A stretch of 64,000 nucleotides of DNA from GCA-2718035 sp964435285 (GCA_964435285.1 CAYSYA010000009.1:1-64000); one strand, 5' to 3'. Positions 41,660-51,371 are shown, counted from the first letter of the stretch. The notes: generated by a model from the sequence alone, not told the origin. Made by a program: numbers and translations.

Positions 41660-43000
41660 TTACAAGTAATCTTTTTTTGAAACCTCTTTTATAAATTCAC
41701 ATAATAATCTTACACTAGACCCCGTTCCTCCCTTTGGATATAAAAAATATTTAGAGCTCAAAAATGCAGTACCTGCTATATCTAAATGTATCCATGGATA
41801 CATTTTTTTTTCATTGTTATTCTTAGTAAAGTGCTCCAAAAATTTACCTGCCGTTATGTGCCCAGCATCTGAGGAACCAATATTTTTTAAATCCGCTATA
41901 CTTGACTCTAACTCATTTGAATATTCATCCCAAAAGGGTTGTAATGCTATTCTCTCACTAGTATTCTCTCCACATTTTTCAAGTAGATCAAATATCTCTT
42001 TATTTACATTACCCATAGCCACAATTCCATACTTTCCAACAGCTCTAACTGCTGCCCCTGTCAATGTAGCCACATCAATAACTAAACTTGGTTTATATTT
42101 TTTAGCGTAATGTAATGCATCTGCAAGAATCATCCTACCTTCTGCATCTGTATTTAAAACTTCAACTGTACTACCATTCATCATAGTAACTACATCGCCT
42201 GGAACATAGGCATCACCACCAGGTCTATTTTCAACTGCTGGAATCAATCCTACAATATTTATATTTAATTTCATTTTTGAAATTGCGTAAATAACTCCAG
42301 CAACAGTTGCTGCTCCCCCCATATCACTTTTCATACAATCCATTGAGTTCGGCGTAGGCTTTAAACTTAAACCTCCAGTGTCATAGACTACTCCTTTCCC
42401 TACTAAAACGATTGGTTTTTTTTGTTTCTTATTTGGCGTATAAGTTATTATATTAAAAGTGGGGGGATTGACAGATCCTTTATTAACACTTAAAACCCCT
42501 CCCATACCTAAGGATTCTATTTTCTTTTGATTAAAAACTTCTAATTGAAAATAAGAAGTTTCTGAGGCTGTTTTTAATTCTTTTGATAATTGCTGTGCTG
42601 TTAAATATGATAGAGGTTCATTTACTAGGTCCCTGGCAAAAAAAACCCCATCAATAATTTCTTTTTTAAAAAATTTATTCTTTGGGTACTTAATTTTAAA
42701 GTTTGGCTTTTTGTTTTTTTTATACTTTTCGAATTTATAATTTAACAATAAAATGCTCTCTAAGAAAACTGCGACTTTTTTTTTATTTTTTACTTTATCA
42801 ATTATTTCTATTTCTAATTTTTTTCCAATTAATTTGTGAGCAAGAAAATCAACTTGTCTTCTTTCAACTGCTTTAAGCCAATCAAAAATTTTAACAGCTT
42901 CTTTTCTAATTTCTAAAAATGTTCCAATTAAAGGGACTACAACTTTATTTAGTTCAGGCTTTAAATTTTTTTTTTTGTCGGATAAATATATTTTTATCAT
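41660..43000 (-). CDS. pepA: Leucyl aminopeptidase (M17)
   Basis: About 446 residues from the ATG at 43000. An in-frame ATG at 43024 would add eight residues that lie inside a perfect inverted repeat, so I prefer the inner start. The M17 catalytic domain is clear: VGKGVVYDTGGLSLKP, DMGGAATVAG, and the signature NTDAEGRMILADAL with the two-metal ligands. The N-terminal domain is diverged and Lys-rich. It is a cytoplasmic di-zinc aminopeptidase that recycles peptides. It diverges from ribE. Confidence 0.93.
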   Translation of the reverse strand: MIKIYLSDKKKNLKPELNKVVVPLIGTFLEIRKEAVKIFDWLKAVERRQVDFLAHKLIGKKLEIEIIDKVKNKKKVAVFLESILLLNYKFEKYKKNKKPNFKIKYPKNKFFKKEIIDGVFFARDLVNEPLSYLTAQQLSKELKTASETSYFQLEVFNQKKIESLGMGGVLSVNKGSVNPPTFNIITYTPNKKQKKPIVLVGKGVVYDTGGLSLKPTPNSMDCMKSDMGGAATVAGVIYAISKMKLNINIVGLIPAVENRPGGDAYVPGDVVTMMNGSTVEVLNTDAEGRMILADALHYAKKYKPSLVIDVATLTGAAVRAVGKYGIVAMGNVNKEIFDLLEKCGENTSERIALQPFWDEYSNELESSIADLKNIGSSDAGHITAGKFLEHFTKNNNEKKMYPWIHLDIAGTAFLSSKYFLYPKGGTGSSVRLLCEFIKEVSKKDYL

Positions 43001-43013
43001 AATCTTATTAGTA

Positions 43014-43053
43014 AATTTATTCATCTAAAGTAATTATTTTAGATGAATAAATT
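43014..43053. repeat. Perfect 16-bp inverted repeat between pepA and ribE
   Basis: AATTTATTCATCTAAA (43014-43029), 8-base spacer, TTTAGATGAATAAATT (43038-43053). It is a perfect dyad of 40 bp filling the divergent promoter region. It could be an operator for a dimeric regulator or an RNA hairpin in either leader. Confidence 0.8.
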
Positions 43054-43064
43054 AAAAAAATAAT

Positions 43065-43664
43065 ATGTTCTCAGGAATCATTGAAACTATAGGCGAAGTA
43101 ATTAAGGTAGAAAATGATTTATCTAATTTTAATATTAATATTTCATCAAAATTTTCTAGTGAATTGTCCGTTGGAGAAAGTGTGGCTCACAATGGAGTCT
43201 GTTTAACTGTAACTGAAATTAAAGGAGATATATACAAAGTAAACTGCGTTAAAGAGACATTAAATAAAACAAACTTGGGGAAAATTCAAGTTGGCAATAA
43301 AATAAATTTAGAACGTAGTTTAATGGTTAATTCCCGAATTAGTGGACATTTTGTTCAAGGTCATGTAGACTGCATAGGAAAATGCTGCTTCATTAATAAA
43401 GAAAAGGGAAATATTTTTTTAAGATTTACTTTTCCAAAAAAATTCCAAAATTTAATTTTTGAAAAAGGATCTATTTGTGTAAATGGAGTTAGTCTAACTA
43501 TTTCAAAAATTAATGATATTGAGCTATTTTTTGAAGTTTGTATAGTACCACATACTTACGTTGAAACAATATTTCAATACATTCAGCTAAATGAAGATGT
43601 AAATCTTGAATTTGATATGCTTGCTAAGCAAATTAATAGAACAACTAGTCTTTTAAAATTGTAA
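43065..43664 (+). CDS. ribE: Riboflavin synthase alpha chain
   Basis: A protein of 199 residues that dismutates two 6,7-dimethyl-8-ribityllumazine molecules to riboflavin. Two lumazine-binding repeats are visible: MFSGIIETIGEV at the start with VGESVAHNGVCLTVTEI, and SGHFVQGHVDCIG with KGSICVNGVSLTISKI. It is standalone and diverges from pepA. Its 3' end overlaps the convergent T9SS gene by 20 bp. Confidence 0.96.
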   Translation: MFSGIIETIGEVIKVENDLSNFNINISSKFSSELSVGESVAHNGVCLTVTEIKGDIYKVNCVKETLNKTNLGKIQVGNKINLERSLMVNSRISGHFVQGHVDCIGKCCFINKEKGNIFLRFTFPKKFQNLIFEKGSICVNGVSLTISKINDIELFFEVCIVPHTYVETIFQYIQLNEDVNLEFDMLAKQINRTTSLLKL

Positions 43665-46134
43665 TATGACCTGTGTAATATTCTTTTTGATTTTGAGCTT
43701 GATTAAAGACATCTAACACATAATAATATATTCCGTCGTTAACAAGTTTTTTTTCAGAGCTTTCCGAATAATCTCTAATGTAACTATCTAATATAACCTC
43801 TCCATCCCACCAAACGTCATTTAGACCATAATCACTTTCAACATAAACTACACTTCCCCATCTATTAAACACAGTAAACAAGCTATTAGTATAGATACTT
43901 GGGTCAAGTCCTTCAATTATAAACTCATCATTAATACCGTCATTATTTGGGGTAATTACATTAGGTAAAACTAACTCACAAGAAAAGCCAACTTCAATAT
44001 ACGAATCAGTATTACAAGCTGTATATTGAAATATGTAAATTCCATAATCCGGAACAGTAACTTGGACTTCTGGCGACCATTGATCTGAAAAAATAACGCC
44101 AGTTGGGCCAAAGATTTGAGTCCACGGTCCTCCGTTCTCTGCTTCTGTGTAAGCAACTAATTCAGCTGACAAAACACAATCTTGATGCTGTGGCCCAATA
44201 ACCGTAGGTTCGTCAGGAGCAAACGTTATTGGAATAATGTCGTAAGAATCACAAGCTTCAAACATAAACTGATATGTTCCATATTGATTCACGGTAACGT
44301 TAGTATTTAAACTATTGGGAGAGTCAAAAATAACATCAGAACCATTAGGACTACTATACAAAGACCAACCGACTATATTTTCTATAAAATTAACTTCTAA
44401 CTCTGTTTGAAAGTCACAGTAAACTGGCTCTTGTGTAATTATTTCTGGGGATTCTGTGACAAATTCAACTGTGACAGTTTGAGAGCCTGCGCACCCCATA
44501 AAATTAAAATTGTAAGTACCGTATTGATCTACTACAACAGAGGTTGATAAATTATTGGGTGTTGAAAAAGTAATATTTCCAGGACCTGTCCCAGACCAAA
44601 CCATAACATCCCCTTCAACATTGGCATTTAAATTAGTACTTAAAAGACAAGATATCGGTGTTGAAGGTTGAGTTATAACAGGGTTACCATCCAAAACAGT
44701 AATTGAAATTTGATCAGTGTTGGTTCCGCACTCGTTTGTCACATTCCATTGAAAAATATTTTCACCAATAGAGAGCCCGGAAACTGTTGATTGTGGGTTA
44801 TTGATATCTTCTATTACACCATTACCAGTAATTAACTCCCATTGTCCAAAATTATCTAAGGATTGTGGGGTGATAGCGGAAAAAGTTGAAAAAGTTGAGC
44901 AAATTTCTTGATTTTCTCCCGCAAAAGCCTCTTCTGGCATGGTGCCATCCATTTCAACAATTATATTTTCTTCATCAAAACATCCCAAAGGAGTTGATAC
45001 ACTTAGCGTGTATTGACCGGGCGGAATATTATTTAAAATATCTGTATTCTGAGATAATGTTTCTTGAACTACTATTCCATTCTCATTTGTCCAAATAAAA
45101 TCGAACGGACCGGTTCCTGAAGGGGTAGCTAAAATTTGACCATCAGGATTAGTTTCCCAACCACAAGAAGCTGGTGTTGACGAATAATCAATAGCTATTT
45201 CTTCAAAAAATATATTGACCTCATCTTGAACAGTTCCTCCACCAAAACCTGAACACCCACCCCCCTCACATAGTTGCGCTTGAGCATAATAAGTAGTCGA
45301 TTCGGTTGGGTTAATAGTTAAAGAATTTCCTTCACCTACAACATTTCCATCAACATCAAGCCAAGTTACAACGTTTCCTGTAATAACAGGTTGATAGGGT
45401 ATTTGCTGAATTATATAATCATTAGCACCATTTGGGGTAAATCTATAACCATCTTCCAAGGCTGTCCATTGATTTGGGAAATTTCTTTCAATTCCATCAG
45501 GACCGGTTACAACATTAGCAACTGTACCGTTATTATTATGTAAAGCATGTATTGCCGCACCATCATTCCATGTTTCACATAAAGGTTTTTCTGAAATGTG
45601 CGTTTCTATAATATTACTAGTTTCAAATAATTTTATCTGACTTGTATAGCATATATCAGTGCAAGAAAACATTGGTATAGCACAAAATGTCACTGTAAAT
45701 ACTCGGTTCGGTGCTTCACCAGATAAACTGTATTGAATATTACCGCCAATACCTGGATTTATATCCTGCCATGGACATAAAATAGAATTTAATGGAGCAT
45801 CAAAATTATTTGGGACAGCTGCACCAATATTCCATCCAGAGTATCCATTAGCATTTCCAGTGTCAAAGGATATATAATTATTAGAGGAAATAACACACTG
45901 ATTGTAAACATTACCATAAAATTCAAAGTTAAAACCTAAATTAACAACTCCCCCAAAAGTATCATCACTAGAAATACCAGTATCAGTACCATCTATACCG
46001 TTAGCAGTTGCTTCTAAAGTAACTTCTGTTTGTTCACATAAATAAATATCATCAGTAGCTACAATTTGAGCAACCATAATATTAGATATCATATAAAAAA
46101 ATATTAATACTTGAAATCCTAAGTACTTTAGCAT
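43645..46134 (-). CDS. T9SS protein with gliding-motility-type (type B) C-terminal domain
   Basis: A protein of 829 residues. A signal peptide (ending NIMVAQ) is followed by a nidogen-like beta domain (about 25-255: GFNFEFYGNVYNQCVISSNN, then CPWQDINPGIGGNI). Ig-like repeats follow (TSLSVSTPLGCF, ENIFQWNVTNECGTN and repeated QYGTY.F.F..C units). The end LPNVITPNNDGINDEFIIEG ... FNRWGSVVY ... GIYYYVLDV is the type-B T9SS sorting domain (TIGR04131-like). It is expected to be exported and surface-linked, and is possibly an adhesin. It diverges from lepA. Confidence 0.9.
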   Translation of the reverse strand: MLKYLGFQVLIFFYMISNIMVAQIVATDDIYLCEQTEVTLEATANGIDGTDTGISSDDTFGGVVNLGFNFEFYGNVYNQCVISSNNYISFDTGNANGYSGWNIGAAVPNNFDAPLNSILCPWQDINPGIGGNIQYSLSGEAPNRVFTVTFCAIPMFSCTDICYTSQIKLFETSNIIETHISEKPLCETWNDGAAIHALHNNNGTVANVVTGPDGIERNFPNQWTALEDGYRFTPNGANDYIIQQIPYQPVITGNVVTWLDVDGNVVGEGNSLTINPTESTTYYAQAQLCEGGGCSGFGGGTVQDEVNIFFEEIAIDYSSTPASCGWETNPDGQILATPSGTGPFDFIWTNENGIVVQETLSQNTDILNNIPPGQYTLSVSTPLGCFDEENIIVEMDGTMPEEAFAGENQEICSTFSTFSAITPQSLDNFGQWELITGNGVIEDINNPQSTVSGLSIGENIFQWNVTNECGTNTDQISITVLDGNPVITQPSTPISCLLSTNLNANVEGDVMVWSGTGPGNITFSTPNNLSTSVVVDQYGTYNFNFMGCAGSQTVTVEFVTESPEIITQEPVYCDFQTELEVNFIENIVGWSLYSSPNGSDVIFDSPNSLNTNVTVNQYGTYQFMFEACDSYDIIPITFAPDEPTVIGPQHQDCVLSAELVAYTEAENGGPWTQIFGPTGVIFSDQWSPEVQVTVPDYGIYIFQYTACNTDSYIEVGFSCELVLPNVITPNNDGINDEFIIEGLDPSIYTNSLFTVFNRWGSVVYVESDYGLNDVWWDGEVILDSYIRDYSESSEKKLVNDGIYYYVLDVFNQAQNQKEYYTGHITILKD

Positions 46135-46162
46135 GTGAAATTTTTATTTGAGTTATATAAAA

Positions 46163-46170
46163 CAAATATA
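46163..46170 (-). promoter_or_regulatory. -7 box upstream of type-B T9SS gene
   Basis: CAAATATA on the plus strand reads TATATTTG on the minus strand, a perfect TAnnTTTG box about 30 bp upstream of the ATG at 46134. Confidence 0.4.
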
Positions 46171-46232
46171 GTTATTAAAATAGAAGTATATATAGAATTA
46201 AAAAAGTAGTTTTGTAATCTTTATAATTAATC

Positions 46233-48035
46233 ATGTCTAACAAACAAATTTATATTAGAAATTTCTGTATTATTGCTCATATTGACCATGGTAAAAGCAC
46301 TTTGGCTGATAGACTTTTAGAATACACTGAAACAATTGAAAAGAAAAATCTTCAAAATCAGTTGTTGGACAACATGGATTTAGAAAGAGAGCGTGGTATA
46401 ACTATAAAAAGTCATGCAATTCAAATGCAAACAAAGCAAAATAATCAAAATTATTGCTTAAACCTAATTGATACCCCTGGTCACGTAGATTTTTCATATG
46501 AGGTTTCAAGATCAATTGCAGCTTGTGAAGGTGCGCTTCTAGTGGTTGATGCCGCTCAAGGAATTCAGGCACAAACAATATCAAATCTTTATTTAGCATT
46601 AGAGAATGATTTAGAAATAATTCCTGTTTTAAATAAAGTGGATTTAGATAGCGCAAACCCTGAAGAGGTCTCAGATCAAATAATTGATTTAATTGGTTGT
46701 AAAAATGAAGAGATTATTTGGACTTCTGGAAAAACAGGGCTGGGTATAGATTTACTAATTAAAACAATTATAGATAAAATACCAGCGCCAAAAGGAGAAT
46801 TGAACTCACCATTACAAGCCTTAATATTTGACTCTGTTTACAATCCATTTAGAGGCATAGAAGCATATTTCAAAGTTGTTAATGGCAGCATTTCAAAAGG
46901 GGAAAAAGTAAAATTTTTTGCTACAGGAAAATCTTACAATGCTGATGAGGTTGGAATATTAAAATTCAAACAAGAAAAAAGTGAAACTATTTCTACGGGA
47001 AATGTTGGATATATTATCTCTGGAATTAAAGATGCTAATGAAGTTAAAGTAGGTGACACAATAACTTCGTATGAAAATCCATGCGAAAAGCCAATTGAAG
47101 GTTTCGAAGATGTAAAGCCGATGGTATTCGCTGGAATATACCCTGTTGATACAGATGACTACGAGGAGTTAAGAAACTCTATGGAAAAATTAAAGTTAAA
47201 CGATGCATCTCTTACGTTTGAACCAGAATCCTCAATGGCTTTAGGATTTGGTTTTCGTTGTGGGTTCTTAGGAATGTTGCATATGGAAATTATTCAGGAA
47301 CGATTAGATAGAGAATTTAATATGAATGTAATAACTACTGTTCCTAATGTTTCTTATTACGCACACACTAAAAAAGGTGATGTTATTCAAGTTAATAACC
47401 CATCAGATTTACCTGAAGCTAACCATTTAGAAAAAGTTGAAGAACCATTTATTAAAGCACAAATAATTACAGACAGTCAATTTATTGGACCTATAATGAC
47501 ACTCTGTATTGAAAAAAGGGGTGTGTTAAAGAATCAAGTATACATAACCACAAACAGAGTGGAAATTTCTTTAGAAATGCCATTATCTGAAATTGTATTT
47601 GATTTTTATGATAGACTTAAGAGTATTTCAAAAGGATACGCTTCTTTTGATTACCAACCATTAAACATGCAAATTACTCATTTAACAAAAGTAGATATTC
47701 TACTTAATGGTGATCAGGTAGATGCATTATCTTCTTTAATTCACAGAGACAACGCCTACAACATTGGAAAAAAAATGTGCGTCAAACTAAAAACTTTAAT
47801 TCCAAGACAACAGTTTGACATAGCGATTCAGGGCGCCATAGGTTCTAAGATAATTGCAAGGGAAACAGTTAAAGCTGTTAGGAAAGATGTAACGGCAAGG
47901 TGCTATGGAGGAGATATCACTAGAAAAAGAAAATTATTAGAAAAACAAAAAAAGGGTAAAAAGAAAATGAAGCAACTTGGTAACGTTGAAATCCCTCAAT
48001 CCGCTTTTTTAGCTGTATTAAAATTAAATGAATAG
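46233..48035 (+). CDS. lepA: Elongation factor 4 (LepA)
   Basis: A protein of 600 residues. The GTPase motifs are AHIDHGKSTLADRLLE (G1), RERGITIKS (G2), LIDTPGHVDFSYEVSR (G3) and NKVDL (G4). Domain 2, the EF-G-like domains (EPESSMALGFGFRCGFLGML) and the LepA-specific C-terminal domain (KMCVKLKTLIPRQQFDIAIQ, TARCYGGDITRKRKLLEKQK) follow. The length is normal. It is a ribosome-associated GTPase. Confidence 0.97.
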   Translation: MSNKQIYIRNFCIIAHIDHGKSTLADRLLEYTETIEKKNLQNQLLDNMDLERERGITIKSHAIQMQTKQNNQNYCLNLIDTPGHVDFSYEVSRSIAACEGALLVVDAAQGIQAQTISNLYLALENDLEIIPVLNKVDLDSANPEEVSDQIIDLIGCKNEEIIWTSGKTGLGIDLLIKTIIDKIPAPKGELNSPLQALIFDSVYNPFRGIEAYFKVVNGSISKGEKVKFFATGKSYNADEVGILKFKQEKSETISTGNVGYIISGIKDANEVKVGDTITSYENPCEKPIEGFEDVKPMVFAGIYPVDTDDYEELRNSMEKLKLNDASLTFEPESSMALGFGFRCGFLGMLHMEIIQERLDREFNMNVITTVPNVSYYAHTKKGDVIQVNNPSDLPEANHLEKVEEPFIKAQIITDSQFIGPIMTLCIEKRGVLKNQVYITTNRVEISLEMPLSEIVFDFYDRLKSISKGYASFDYQPLNMQITHLTKVDILLNGDQVDALSSLIHRDNAYNIGKKMCVKLKTLIPRQQFDIAIQGAIGSKIIARETVKAVRKDVTARCYGGDITRKRKLLEKQKKGKKKMKQLGNVEIPQSAFLAVLKLNE

Positions 48036-48041
48036 TTTTAT

Positions 48042-48049
48042 TATATTTG
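48042..48049 (+). promoter_or_regulatory. -7 box for the small membrane protein/yebC unit
   Basis: TATATTTG is a perfect -7 box 25 bp before the ATG at 48074. It argues that the protein starts there and not at the upstream TTG (48047), which lies in the promoter box itself. Confidence 0.5.
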
Positions 48050-48073
48050 TTGACTAATTTAAAACCAGAAAAA

Positions 48074-48427
48074 ATGGCAGCTAAAAGAAAAACAACTAAG
48101 AAAACTTCAACAAAAAAAGCTAAACCTATAGTAGAGCCTCAAATCGAAACTAGTTCTAATGGTCGTAGGATTGCTATTTTAGTAATTATTGTTTTAGGTA
48201 TCTTAATCCTTATGGGAAGAGGTGATGATAAAACTAAAAAAACTAATAACGATAAAAACAATAAAGTAAAAGTTAAAAAAGACAAAGTTAAAAAAGACAG
48301 AAAAAAGAAGAACGATAACTCAATGAAAGAAGATGCTGAGTACATTCCCCAATCTACTAAAGATAACGACGATAGTTATTTAAATAAAAGAAACGGGACT
48401 GTTGATTATTTAGAAAAAAGAAACTAA
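48074..48427 (+). CDS. Small Lys-rich single-pass membrane protein
   Basis: 117 residues from ATG 48074. A basic N-terminus (MAAKRKTTKKTSTKKAK) is followed by one helix (RIAILVIIVLGILILMG, about 41-58), a long Lys/Asp/Asn-rich stretch, and the tail DDSYLNKRNGTVDYLEKRN. No family is recognised. The tail repeats YL.KRN twice and resembles the end of the small protein at 31115-31417. It ends one base before yebC. Confidence 0.65.
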   Translation: MAAKRKTTKKTSTKKAKPIVEPQIETSSNGRRIAILVIIVLGILILMGRGDDKTKKTNNDKNNKVKVKKDKVKKDRKKKNDNSMKEDAEYIPQSTKDNDDSYLNKRNGTVDYLEKRN

Positions 48428-48428
48428 T

Positions 48429-49160
48429 ATGGCTGGCCATAGTAAATGGGCAAACATTAAACACAGAAAAGGAGCGCAAGATAAAAAAAGAGGTAAAATT
48501 TTCACCCGTTGTATTAAAGATATTTACGTTGCTGTGAAAGAAGGTGGTGATGAATTAAGCTCAAATCCAAGACTCAGGACTGCAATTCAAAATGCCAAAG
48601 GGGTAAACATGCCTAAGGACACTATTGAAAGAGCAATTAAGAAAGCGGCGTCCAAAGACTCTGGATCTTATATAGAAACTACATATGAAGGTTACGGCCC
48701 AGGAGGAATTGGCTTTTTTATTGAGTGCACAACTGATAACATTAATAGAACTGTAGCTAACATTAGAGCTATTTTCAATAAATTTAATGGTGAACTAGGG
48801 AAAAATGGATCTTTAGAATTTTTATTCAAAAGATTAGGAATTTTTGAGTTAGATAAAAAAATTGTTCCGTTTAATGAAGAAGAACTTGAAATGTCATTAA
48901 TTGACGGTGGACTTGAAGATTTTGATATAGAGGACCAGTCTTATTTTTTTACTACTTCATTCGAAAATTTTGGATTAATGCAAAAAAAACTAGAAGAGCT
49001 AGACTTAACTCCAAAAATATCTAAATTGGAAAGAATCCCCATTGAAACAAAAAAAATGAACGCAGACAGGGCTAAAGTAATTTTAAATATGATTGAAAAA
49101 TTTGAGGAGGATGAGGATGTTCAGGATGTGTTTCACACATTAACAATTTCAGAAAATTAA
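48429..49160 (+). CDS. yebC: YebC/PmpR family protein
   Basis: A protein of 243 residues. It starts MAGHSKWANIKHRKGAQDKK, the hallmark of the family, with MPKDTIERAIKKA and YEGYGPGG in the middle. Members have been described as transcriptional regulators and, for some, as factors that help ribosomes on proline-rich stretches. It is followed 4 bp later by purD. Confidence 0.95.
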   Translation: MAGHSKWANIKHRKGAQDKKRGKIFTRCIKDIYVAVKEGGDELSSNPRLRTAIQNAKGVNMPKDTIERAIKKAASKDSGSYIETTYEGYGPGGIGFFIECTTDNINRTVANIRAIFNKFNGELGKNGSLEFLFKRLGIFELDKKIVPFNEEELEMSLIDGGLEDFDIEDQSYFFTTSFENFGLMQKKLEELDLTPKISKLERIPIETKKMNADRAKVILNMIEKFEEDEDVQDVFHTLTISEN

Positions 49161-49164
49161 ATAT

Positions 49165-50445
49165 ATGAAAGTGCTATTAATTGGTTCAGGTGGAAGAGAG
49201 CATGCAATTGCATGGAAGTTATCCTTAAGTAATAAATTAGAATCTTTATTTATAGCGCCTGGAAACGCGGGTACTAGTGAATTGGGAACAAATGTAAATA
49301 TAAACGTCACCAACTTTAAAAATATTGAAGAATTTATTCTCAATAATAATATTGATATTTTAGTTGTTGGCCCTGAAAATTTAATTGTAGAAGGTATATT
49401 TGATTATCTTAATCCTATATTCCCTGAACTAATAATTATTGCGCCATCTAAGAAGGGTAGTTTGCTAGAAGGAAGTAAGAAATTTGCAAAAGAATTTATG
49501 CATAAAAATGATATACCGACTGCAAAATATGCTTCATTTAAAATGAATGAATTTGAAAAAGGATTAAGTTATTTAAAAACATTATCTCCACCATACGTTT
49601 TGAAAGCAAATGGTCTTGCTGCTGGAAAGGGAGTAGTTATTTTAGATAATCTTACAGATGCAGAAAGAGAATTGAAAGAAATGCTTATTGAAAAGAAATT
49701 TGGTGAAGCAAGTAATGAAGTACTTATTGAAGAATTTTTATCTGGTATTGAGCTCTCTGTTTTTGTTCTTACAAACGGATTAAATTATAAAATTTTACCT
49801 ACTGCGAAAGATTATAAAAGAATTGGTGAAGGTGACACTGGTTTAAACACGGGGGGAATGGGATCAGTATCTCCTGTCCCGTTTGTCAACAAAGACTTAA
49901 TGAGAAAAATAGAATATTCAGTTATTAAACCTACTATTGAAGGATTAAAAAAGGAAAATATATTATATAATGGATTCATTTTCTTTGGGCTAATTTACAA
50001 AGAAGGAGAAGTTAAAGTTATAGAATATAACGTTCGCTTAGGTGACCCTGAGACACAAGTTGTATTACCAAGATTAAAATCAGATTTACTTGATTTGTTT
50101 TCTACACTTAATGATATTGATGCATTTAATAAAAAAACAATAGAAATTAACGACCAGTATTGTAGTGCTGTAATTTTAACATCTAAAGGTTATCCCGAAA
50201 AATATTCTAAAGGACTTCCTATTTCAGGAATTAAAAAATTGGATAATAGAAATCTTATTTTTCACGCAGGAACGATTCATAAAAATAATCAAATACTAAC
50301 AAACGGCGGGAGAGTAATCGCAGTTGGTGGGTTAGGAGATAATATTAAATTATCTTTAAAAAATTCATATGATTTAGTAAACGACATTCATTTTGAAGGA
50401 ATGTACTACAGAAAAGATATCGGATCAGATTTGATTGCTAAATAA
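49165..50445 (+). CDS. purD: Phosphoribosylamine-glycine ligase
   Basis: A protein of 426 residues, ATP-grasp. The N-domain is VLLIGSGGREHAIAWKL. The phosphate loop is PPYVLKANGLAAGKGVVIL, then LIEEFLSGIELSVFVLTNG, TAKDYKRIGEGDTGLNTGGM and VIEYNVRLGDPETQVVLPRL. It forms GAR in purine synthesis. It lies 4 bp downstream of yebC. purQ is nearby but separated by a 46-codon minus-strand ORF. Confidence 0.96.
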   Translation: MKVLLIGSGGREHAIAWKLSLSNKLESLFIAPGNAGTSELGTNVNINVTNFKNIEEFILNNNIDILVVGPENLIVEGIFDYLNPIFPELIIIAPSKKGSLLEGSKKFAKEFMHKNDIPTAKYASFKMNEFEKGLSYLKTLSPPYVLKANGLAAGKGVVILDNLTDAERELKEMLIEKKFGEASNEVLIEEFLSGIELSVFVLTNGLNYKILPTAKDYKRIGEGDTGLNTGGMGSVSPVPFVNKDLMRKIEYSVIKPTIEGLKKENILYNGFIFFGLIYKEGEVKVIEYNVRLGDPETQVVLPRLKSDLLDLFSTLNDIDAFNKKTIEINDQYCSAVILTSKGYPEKYSKGLPISGIKKLDNRNLIFHAGTIHKNNQILTNGGRVIAVGGLGDNIKLSLKNSYDLVNDIHFEGMYYRKDIGSDLIAK

Positions 50446-50578
50446 ATTTTTTTGCTGAAATAATAAATGCTATACATGCCAAAAAAATAAAAAAATAATT
50501 TGCGTAATTTCCTAAAAAGGGGAGTACTTCAAATGATTTTTCAAAAATATTTGCTAACGTATTAAAGAAATCTGTCAT
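50438..50578 (-). CDS. Putative 46-residue single-helix membrane protein
   Basis: ATG at 50578 and TAG at 50438-50440 enclose 46 codons: a Phe-rich amphipathic N-terminus (MTDFFNTLANIFEKSFEVLP) and one hydrophobic helix (NYFFIFLACIAFIIS) ending in KKFI. It overlaps the convergent purD stop by 8 bp. The layout resembles small flavobacterial proteins encoded beside purD (DUF6341-like), but the similarity is loose. It is the only coding candidate in this spacer. Confidence 0.5.
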   Translation of the reverse strand: MTDFFNTLANIFEKSFEVLPFLGNYANYFFIFLACIAFIISAKKFI

Positions 50579-50687
50579 AACTTAAATATTGATTTAACAA
50601 AAATAAGTTTTTTATAAATATCTACAAGTAAATAATTGTTTTACTAAAAATCTATTTTAACTTAATAGTAAATTTAAATTAAAAAAA

Positions 50688-51371
50688 ATGAAATTTGGTG
50701 TAGTCGTTTTCCCTGGTTCAAACTGTGACCATGATATGTTTTATAATCTGAAGACTAACTTAAATCAAAAAGTAGAATTTTTATGGCACAAAGAAACAAG
50801 TTTGAAAAAATGTGACTTTATTATACTCCCAGGTGGATTTTCATATGGGGACTATTTGAGATCGGGTGCTATTGCTCAATTTTCACCAATTATGAAGTCT
50901 GTTATAGAGCACGCTAACAATGGAGGTTATGTCATGGGTATTTGTAATGGCTTTCAAATTCTTTGCGAAACAAATTTACTTCCAGGAACATTACTTAGAA
51001 ATAATAATCAAAAATTTATTTGCAAAAACCTTTATATTAAATCTAGTAATTCGTGTTTGCTGACAAAAGAAATCAGTTCGAAACAGTCTTTATTGATTCC
51101 AATAGCACATGCAGAAGGTAGATATTATGCGGAACCAAAGACATTAAAATCACTTATTTCCAATAAACAAATTATGTTTAAATATTGCGATATAAACGGA
51201 GATGTAAATATGGAAAACAACCCAAATGGTTCAATTAAAAATATAGCTGGAATATGTAATAAGTCAAAAAATGTTTTTGGAATGATGCCTCATCCTGAAA
51301 GAGCATGTGATTCTAATTTAAACAACAGCGACGGAAAATTAATTTTTGAATCAATAATTGCCAATATTTAA
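50688..51371 (+). CDS. purQ: Phosphoribosylformylglycinamidine synthase glutaminase subunit
   Basis: A protein of 227 residues, class I glutamine amidotransferase. FPGSNCDHD is at the N-terminus, LPGGFSYGDYLRSGAIAQFS follows, the nucleophile Cys is in GICNGFQIL, and His/Glu are in GMMPHPERACD. It supplies ammonia to PurL. A separate PurQ implies a small PurL and PurS elsewhere, since no purL is in the window. Confidence 0.95.
   Translation: MKFGVVVFPGSNCDHDMFYNLKTNLNQKVEFLWHKETSLKKCDFIILPGGFSYGDYLRSGAIAQFSPIMKSVIEHANNGGYVMGICNGFQILCETNLLPGTLLRNNNQKFICKNLYIKSSNSCLLTKEISSKQSLLIPIAHAEGRYYAEPKTLKSLISNKQIMFKYCDINGDVNMENNPNGSIKNIAGICNKSKNVFGMMPHPERACDSNLNNSDGKLIFESIIANI

Noticed and set aside
48047..48073. 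TTG start for the small Lys-rich membrane protein
   Set aside because: The TTG is part of a perfect -7 promoter box (48042-48049), so the transcript starts downstream of it.
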